Shown here: piece by piece, positions 32,107 to 36,201 of the stretch
Layout: each line of letters opens with the position of its first letter
How positions within the stretch are numbered: the stretch's first letter is position 1
Assembly (NCBI GenBank): GCA_029256305.1
Contig: JAQSYE010000015.1
Span: 1 to 36,201, forward strand
Direction: 5' to 3'
Length of the DNA stretch: 36,201 nucleotides
From: Lacrimispora sp.
GTDB lineage: Bacteria; Bacillota; Clostridia; Lachnospirales; Lachnospiraceae
Notes under the pieces: model-generated
What the model was told of the DNA's origin: nothing
The model's database searches: none
Seen by the model: the letters and a program-made list of their open reading frames with translations, nothing else
Translations under genes and position numbers: made by a program

Positions 32107-33498
32107 CTAATGTAGAATCAGGGACAAAATAAATATTTCCAGTATTCCTGCTAATCCAAGAACCAATGTTGCCATAGTCTGGGTCTTATATCCTTTTTCC
32201 GGTGTCATTGCTCCAAAGTTTGTCACAACCCAGAAATAAGAGTCGTTAGCATGAGAAACGGTCATTGCCCCTGCGCCGATTGCCATGCAGGCCAAAGTAA
32301 TCCTGACAGGGCTTCCCAGTCCCAGCATAGGAAGAAGAGGTGCCACAATTCCGGCTGTTGTAGTTAAGGCCACTGTTGAAGAACCCTGTGCACTCTTTAA
32401 GATTGCTGCCAAAAGGAATGGGAAGAAAATACCCATAGTGCTTAATACAGAAGCATGATCCTTGATGTAGTTGACCATATCAGTCGATGAAATCACTTTC
32501 CCAAGAACTCCGCCTGCAGCAGTAACAAAAAGAATAGGCCCTACTGTTTTTAAGGTTTCGTTGGTGATTTCATAAAAATTATTCATTTTCCCTGCCCCTT
32601 TGAGCTGAATAATACTAAAAAGCGTACCAACTGCCAAAGCAATGATAGGAGTTCCTAAAAATTTGATCAGATCTCCGCCAAGACCGGTCATGCCTGCCAT
32701 GGATGCTCCAGAGGAAAGAGCCATGAGAAGAATCGGAACCACAATTGGAGCCAGAGCGTTGACACCACTGGGGAGTTTTCCAAATTCTGCCACCAGTTCT
32801 TCATAGGTTTTTCCAATCTCTCCCATATCTGCTTCATCTTCTGATTTCACCTTTTTCCCTATGTATCTGGCGTAAAAGTAACCTGCAATTAAGGGGAAAA
32901 CGGAACATAAAGCACCCATTCCCATTACAAGAAGCAGATTTTCACCGATTCCAAGAGTGGATGCTGCCGCAATTGGTCCTGGCGTCGGCGGAATAAATAC
33001 GTGGGAAATGTATAATCCGGATGAAAGCCCCACAGTCATTGCCACAGATGATGCGGCCGTCCTGTTAACCAACGCTTTTCTAATCGGGTTCAAGATGACA
33101 AATCCCGAATCGCAAAACACAGGAATGGATACGACCCAGCCCATCATTTCGATTGCCAGAACGGGGTTATTCTTCCCAACCAGCTTAATAACCATATCCG
33201 CAAGTTTCAGTGCAGCTCCGGTTTTTTCCAGAACCGTTCCAATTAAAGCACCCAGAATAATTACGATACCGATGCTTGAAAAAGTGCCGGAAAATCCCGC
33301 TCCAATCACAGATGCGAGTCCGCTCACTTTTGTTCCATCACCCAATGCTTTGTCTGTCAGCGGTATTCCTGCTACAAGACCTAACAGCAAAGAGATGGTC
33401 ATGATGGCGATAAACGGATGAATCTTAAATTTGGAAATAGCCATAATCATCAGAATAATCGCCAGGATAAATACAAAGATTAATGGTAAACCTGTCAT
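32107..33498 (-). CDS. GntP family permease (gluconate/glycerate H+ symporter)
   Basis: A 463-residue membrane protein with about 12 hydrophobic helices. It matches GntP transporters, including the segments SHVFIPPTPGPIAAA and CDSGFVILNP, and a C-terminal SHANDSYFWVVTNF. These symporters import gluconate-type or, in some cases, glycerate. Since a glycerate kinase lies directly downstream, glycerate is the most likely cargo here. AAGGGGG lies before the ATG. A promoter and three palindromes fill the spacer upstream. Confidence 0.93.
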   Translation of the reverse strand: MTGLPLIFVFILAIILMIMAISKFKIHPFIAIMTISLLLGLVAGIPLTDKALGDGTKVSGLASVIGAGFSGTFSSIGIVIILGALIGTVLEKTGAALKLADMVIKLVGKNNPVLAIEMMGWVVSIPVFCDSGFVILNPIRKALVNRTAASSVAMTVGLSSGLYISHVFIPPTPGPIAAASTLGIGENLLLVMGMGALCSVFPLIAGYFYARYIGKKVKSEDEADMGEIGKTYEELVAEFGKLPSGVNALAPIVVPILLMALSSGASMAGMTGLGGDLIKFLGTPIIALAVGTLFSIIQLKGAGKMNNFYEITNETLKTVGPILFVTAAGGVLGKVISSTDMVNYIKDHASVLSTMGIFFPFLLAAILKSAQGSSTVALTTTAGIVAPLLPMLGLGSPVRITLACMAIGAGAMTVSHANDSYFWVVTNFGAMTPEKGYKTQTMATLVLGLAGILEIFILSLILH

Positions 33499-33520
33499 AA
33501 AATGACCCCCTTAAAGTGAA

Positions 33521-33549
33521 ATTATAATGCAACCAACTTCTTATCCCAA
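33521..33549 (-). promoter_or_regulatory. Promoter of gntP-glxK
   Basis: On the minus strand, TTGGGA (33544-33549) and a perfect TATAAT (33521-33526) are 17 bases apart, 22 bases upstream of the start. Confidence 0.7.
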
Positions 33550-33550
33550 T

Positions 33551-33626
33551 ATTATCATCATAATAATCAGGAAACCACTGCCGGGAATCTCAATATCATA
33601 ATGATTTTTGTATCATCAATACAAAA
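33551..33626 (-). promoter_or_regulatory. Cluster of operator-like palindromes upstream of gntP
   Basis: Three inverted repeats lie just upstream of the gntP -35: ATTAT-4-ATAAT (33551-33564), ATCAT-1-ATGAT (33595-33605) and TTTTGTAT-5-ATACAAAA (33606-33626, 8-bp perfect arms). The last one abuts the stop of the cdaR-like gene. They are candidate binding sites for that regulator. Confidence 0.5.
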
Positions 33627-34751
33627 CTAGTGTTCTTTTATTAAAAAAGAATAAAAAGTTTCCATAAAGAAACGGTCATTTGCCGTTTCAATGGGGTTGA
33701 TATTAAAGTAATCTTTTATTTTACCGTAACGGTACAAAAGCGTATTTTTATGGACAAAGAGCTCCTTTGAAGCTGTCACCAGATTATAATTTGCCCTTAT
33801 CAGTGCTCCGGCAATTTCAATAAATGACTGTTTCAAATCTTCATCTATTTCTTTCTCATAAGTCTGAAACATCCACTGAAGCTCATTAAAAGGAACAATA
33901 GATCTCACATAATTCCCTGTGTAATCATAAAAAAATGCGGCCGTAGTCTTTACTTCTTTTTCCTCCAACCATATACAATGCCTGTAAGCATAGTAATACT
34001 GAGTAAAATTCTCCTGAAAAGAACCAATAAAAAATTTGCAGTGTTTCTCCTGCTGACGCAGCCATTTTAATACAGTACTTAAATAATCCCCAATCATATA
34101 CTTATAATCAGCAAATAACTTGGTGTTATCTGTTTCCATGGTTTTAAATATCAGTACATGATTTTCATTTAGTACTGCGCTGATATCTTCTCTGCCATGA
34201 CGGGATCCGTTTTTCAGCATATCCAGTATCAATTCAGCTTTTACATCCTCTGTCTTGCACAAGATTGGAATTCGGATTATATTTTCAGAATAATTAAGCT
34301 GATGAGCCATACTCCGCAGTTCCCCCGGATCAGGATGTTCTACATGGATCAGCAGATTGGTAAAGTGCTCTTTTTTATCTCTTCGCCGCCGGATTTCCTC
34401 CTGCTGCTTTTCATATTTCAGCATTGCCTCAATGGCCATTTTGGTAATCATTGCGACAGGCTTAATTTCAGCAGGCTCTCCTGTAATTCCAACTACGCCT
34501 TCCCGCCTTCCGTCGATATTGATTACCATGTTAATACCAGGTCTGACACCCGGATAATCTTCCTCTTCAGATGTTACCACCATGTCCTCTGTCCCTGTTA
34601 CAATATAATAGGCGACCTCATGAAACGTTCCCACCCTGCTCTCATCCCGGCTTGCGATAATGACCCCCTGATCGTTCATAATATTTATATTGTACTGGGT
34701 GTACTGGGTTACCTGTTCAATGAATTTTTTTGCCAGATCTGTTTCAATCAT
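33627..34751 (-). CDS. CdaR-like sugar diacid / glycerate utilisation regulator
   Basis: A 374-residue regulator. An N-terminal sugar-diacid recognition domain (about 1-135), with the family motifs NIMNDQGVIIASRD and GVVGITGEP, is followed by a middle region and a C-terminal PucR-type helix-turn-helix with LFVHKNTLLYRYGKIKDY (around 335-352). E. coli CdaR activates glycerate and glucarate genes, so control of the gntP-glxK pair downstream is a good guess. It reads in the same direction as that pair and is separated by a spacer with palindromes and a promoter. CAGGAGG precedes the ATG. Confidence 0.92.
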   Translation of the reverse strand: MIETDLAKKFIEQVTQYTQYNINIMNDQGVIIASRDESRVGTFHEVAYYIVTGTEDMVVTSEEEDYPGVRPGINMVINIDGRREGVVGITGEPAEIKPVAMITKMAIEAMLKYEKQQEEIRRRRDKKEHFTNLLIHVEHPDPGELRSMAHQLNYSENIIRIPILCKTEDVKAELILDMLKNGSRHGREDISAVLNENHVLIFKTMETDNTKLFADYKYMIGDYLSTVLKWLRQQEKHCKFFIGSFQENFTQYYYAYRHCIWLEEKEVKTTAAFFYDYTGNYVRSIVPFNELQWMFQTYEKEIDEDLKQSFIEIAGALIRANYNLVTASKELFVHKNTLLYRYGKIKDYFNINPIETANDRFFMETFYSFLIKEH

Positions 34752-34924
34752 ATCTTGCCTCCTGACCTTTTCTGCCGTAAATTAATAACAGCTTAACATA
34801 TTTTTCCAGCTGCCACAATCCTATGGGAGTGCTGAAATTCTTTACTTTTTCAATCTGTTATGATACAGTAATTCTTGCCTGAAAATTATAAAAAATGAAA
34901 TTAGAATCAGAATAGGAGAATGTT

Positions 34925-35314
34925 ATGCTGACAGATGATTACGCTACAAGGATCAATAATGGAATGGTTAGTACGCTGTTAAAACTGATTTTTAACATAG
35001 AGCTTGGGAAAAATGACGACAGAGCATTTAGAAGCCGGGAAATGGAAGAAAAATACGAAGAACTGAAAAAACTGATTGAAGCCGGTTCCATTAATGAAGC
35101 CGAAAATACTCTTTTGGAAGAACTTGATTCTGAGGATATGGAATACTTGAAACTGGCTCTGATGTTCTACTACACTTTAAATGACAAAGACGGGGATTTC
35201 TTAGATAATCACGATTTTTCCAAATCTGAGATATCAGACGGACTGCGTTATGTGTCAGGAGTCTACGGATATGAAAGCATTGCAGAAGCAATGCTTGGTG
35301 ACAGTGACGTCTAA
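34925..35314 (+). CDS. DUF6483-like small acidic protein
   Basis: A 129-residue acidic, helical protein. The start TTDDYATRINN-like region (MLTDDYATRINNGMV) and later helix EEKYEELKKLIEAG-INEAEN resemble a repeated helical hairpin in a group of Lachnospiraceae proteins now called DUF6483; I recall this family but cannot check it. No motif suggests a catalytic role and no signal peptide or membrane helix is present. AGGAG lies before the ATG. It is monocistronic, ending before a strong terminator shared with the convergent DUF1858 gene. Confidence 0.7.
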   Translation: MLTDDYATRINNGMVSTLLKLIFNIELGKNDDRAFRSREMEEKYEELKKLIEAGSINEAENTLLEELDSEDMEYLKLALMFYYTLNDKDGDFLDNHDFSKSEISDGLRYVSGVYGYESIAEAMLGDSDV

Positions 35315-35324
35315 ATACAAACGT

Positions 35325-35370
35325 AAATCCCCCGATCTGCTAATCAATTGGTCTGCAGATCGGGGGATTT
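35325..35370. terminator. Bidirectional terminator
   Basis: A perfect 16-bp stem, AAATCCCCCGATCTGC (35325-35340) and GCAGATCGGGGGATTT (35355-35370), with a 14-base loop. It lies between convergent genes and has AT-rich tails on both sides. Confidence 0.9.
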
Positions 35371-35383
35371 TATAAAGTATTAT

Positions 35384-35587
35384 TTACTTGGATATATGTC
35401 CGTTTAACTTTTCTACCAGTTCCTCAACAGGAACTCCGTGTACCATACAGGCTTCTTCCAGACTTTCCATGGTTGAGGAAGGGCAGCCAAGGCAATGCAT
35501 TCCCATTTCAAAAAAGTATGGTGCTGTAGTACGGTCTGCATCTAAAATTTCTCCGATTAATGTTTGCTTTGTCACTGTAAGATTCAT
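35384..35587 (-). CDS. DUF1858 domain protein (hybrid-cluster-associated redox disulfide type)
   Basis: A 67-residue protein with the DUF1858 pattern: an N-terminal VTKQTLIGEILDAD, the MGMHCLGCPSS motif with a CxxC pair, and a C-terminal helix VPVEELVEKLNGHI. Small proteins of this kind are associated with hybrid cluster proteins and are thought to be redox-active through the Cys pair. Its ATG (35587-35585) follows the lon stop TAA directly, and its ribosome binding site AGAGGT lies inside the end of lon, so translation is probably coupled. The terminator lies just after it. Confidence 0.9.
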   Translation of the reverse strand: MNLTVTKQTLIGEILDADRTTAPYFFEMGMHCLGCPSSTMESLEEACMVHGVPVEELVEKLNGHISK

Positions 35588-36201
35588 TTAAATTACCTCT
35601 CTTCTGATATTGTTTTTCATAGGTTCAATGGTTTCAAACAACCGCCCTGCTCCCTCTTTTGGCAGGAGAACTTTCTCCATCCGGGGCAGCGCTATTCCTA
35701 CGGTTTCTCTTATTACATCTTCTATGGTCTCCACCGCAATGATGGTAAGCCCCTCTTTTGTCTCTTCCGGCACATCTTTTAAATCAATCACATTGTCCTG
35801 AGGAATCAAAACCTTTTTAATTCCTGCCCTCTGGGCTCCCAGAAGCTTTTCTTTCAGTCCGCCGATTGGTAATACGGCTCCTCTTAAGGTGATTTCACCT
35901 GTCATCGCAAGTCTGGAATCCACCTTAAAGCCAGTAACTAAGGATGCCAGTGCGGTAAAGAGTGCAATTCCAGCGGAAGGGCCGTCCTTTGGCACCGCAC
36001 CTGACGGAACATGAATATGAAGATCTCTCTCTTTAAAATTAAAAGTATTAAGAGGCAGTCTGGATTTCAACAGGCTTAGGGAAATTCTGGCGGATTCCTT
36101 CATCACATCTCCCAGCTTTCCGGTTAATATGACATTGCCGCTTCCCGGCATATCAGCCGCTTCGATAAATAAGATCTCTCCTCCTACCGGTGTCCAGGCC
36201 A
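35588..36201 (-). CDS. lon: ATP-dependent protease La (Lon), C-terminal part
   Basis: The 3' end of lon; the gene runs off the right edge of the window. About 204 residues are visible, covering the proteolytic domain. It opens with [20 protein letters not shown], typical of the start of the Lon protease domain. The catalytic Ser lies in [12 protein letters not shown] and the catalytic Lys in [11 protein letters not shown]. The tail after the domain, about 20 residues long with basic residues at the end, is slightly longer than in many Lon proteins. It degrades misfolded and regulatory proteins in the cytoplasm. The ATP-binding part lies outside the window. The DUF1858 gene follows directly. 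Confidence 0.95.
   Translation of the reverse strand, partial: AWTPVGGEILFIEAADMPGSGNVILTGKLGDVMKESARISLSLLKSRLPLNTFNFKERDLHIHVPSGAVPKDGPSAGIALFTALASLVTGFKVDSRLAMTGEITLRGAVLPIGGLKEKLLGAQRAGIKKVLIPQDNVIDLKDVPEETKEGLTIIAVETIEDVIRETVGIALPRMEKVLLPKEGAGRLFETIEPMKNNIRREVI

Noticed and set aside
1-36201. CRISPR arrays, insertion sequences, phage genes
   Set aside because: No regularly spaced repeats, transposase motifs or phage structural genes were found on either strand.

Overview
The window looks like a chromosomal stretch of a spore-forming, low-GC Clostridia of the Lachnospiraceae type (a Lacrimispora- or Clostridium-cluster-XIVa-like organism is my inference). The signs are a spore photoproduct lyase, Csp-like subtilase genes, AGGAGG-type ribosome binding sites, DUF1836, YerC/TrpR-like, DUF6483-like and DUF1858 genes, and many short operons each ended by its own hairpin. 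No phage, insertion sequence or CRISPR array was seen.

Layout. 1-2000: DUF1836 regulator, YerC/TrpR-like repressor, Cof-type HAD phosphatase. 2100-5080: a tiny lipoprotein stub, an orphan NMT1/SsuA-type substrate-binding lipoprotein and a flavin L-amino-acid-oxidase-like enzyme. 5250-7690: AI-2E family membrane protein, 2-hydroxyacid dehydrogenase, tRNA-Ala(CGC). 7896-10035: minus-strand accessory genes (AT-rich metallo-beta-lactamase-fold protein, zinc-ribbon remnant, 2'-5' RNA ligase-like protein, GNAT acetyltransferase). 10263-14823: a tandem array of four Csp-like subtilase genes; the first two are deletion-ridden pseudogenes and the last two are intact but have Gly where the catalytic Ser should be. 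14898-17103: a 47-residue membrane protein and a chemoreceptor. 17225-23455: an L-ascorbate-type (ula) PTS operon with UlaG lactonase, IIA, IIC, IIB, a DeoR regulator, UlaE-like epimerase and an unusual beta-propeller-like protein; repeated ATGTTCGTT boxes sit at both promoters. 23691-25542: spore photoproduct lyase and Lgt. 25588-28299: LysR regulator divergent from a small beta-rich protein and two half-size chromate transporters. 28491-30848: a 17-codon leader-like ORF over a hairpin, then a second chemoreceptor. 30934-34751: glycerate kinase, GntP permease and CdaR-like regulator. 34925-36201: DUF6483-like protein, DUF1858 redox protein and the 3' end of lon.

How they work together. The ula cluster should import and phosphorylate ascorbate (or a related acid), open the lactone and epimerise the pentulose phosphate; ulaD and ulaF are not in the cluster. 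The gntP-glxK pair with a CdaR-type regulator is a glycerate uptake and phosphorylation module. The most unusual content is the array of catalytically dead Csp-like pseudoproteases, all starting at TTG. Its upstream region shares a forespore-type -10 sequence with the spore photoproduct lyase gene, which suggests a role in spores or germination.
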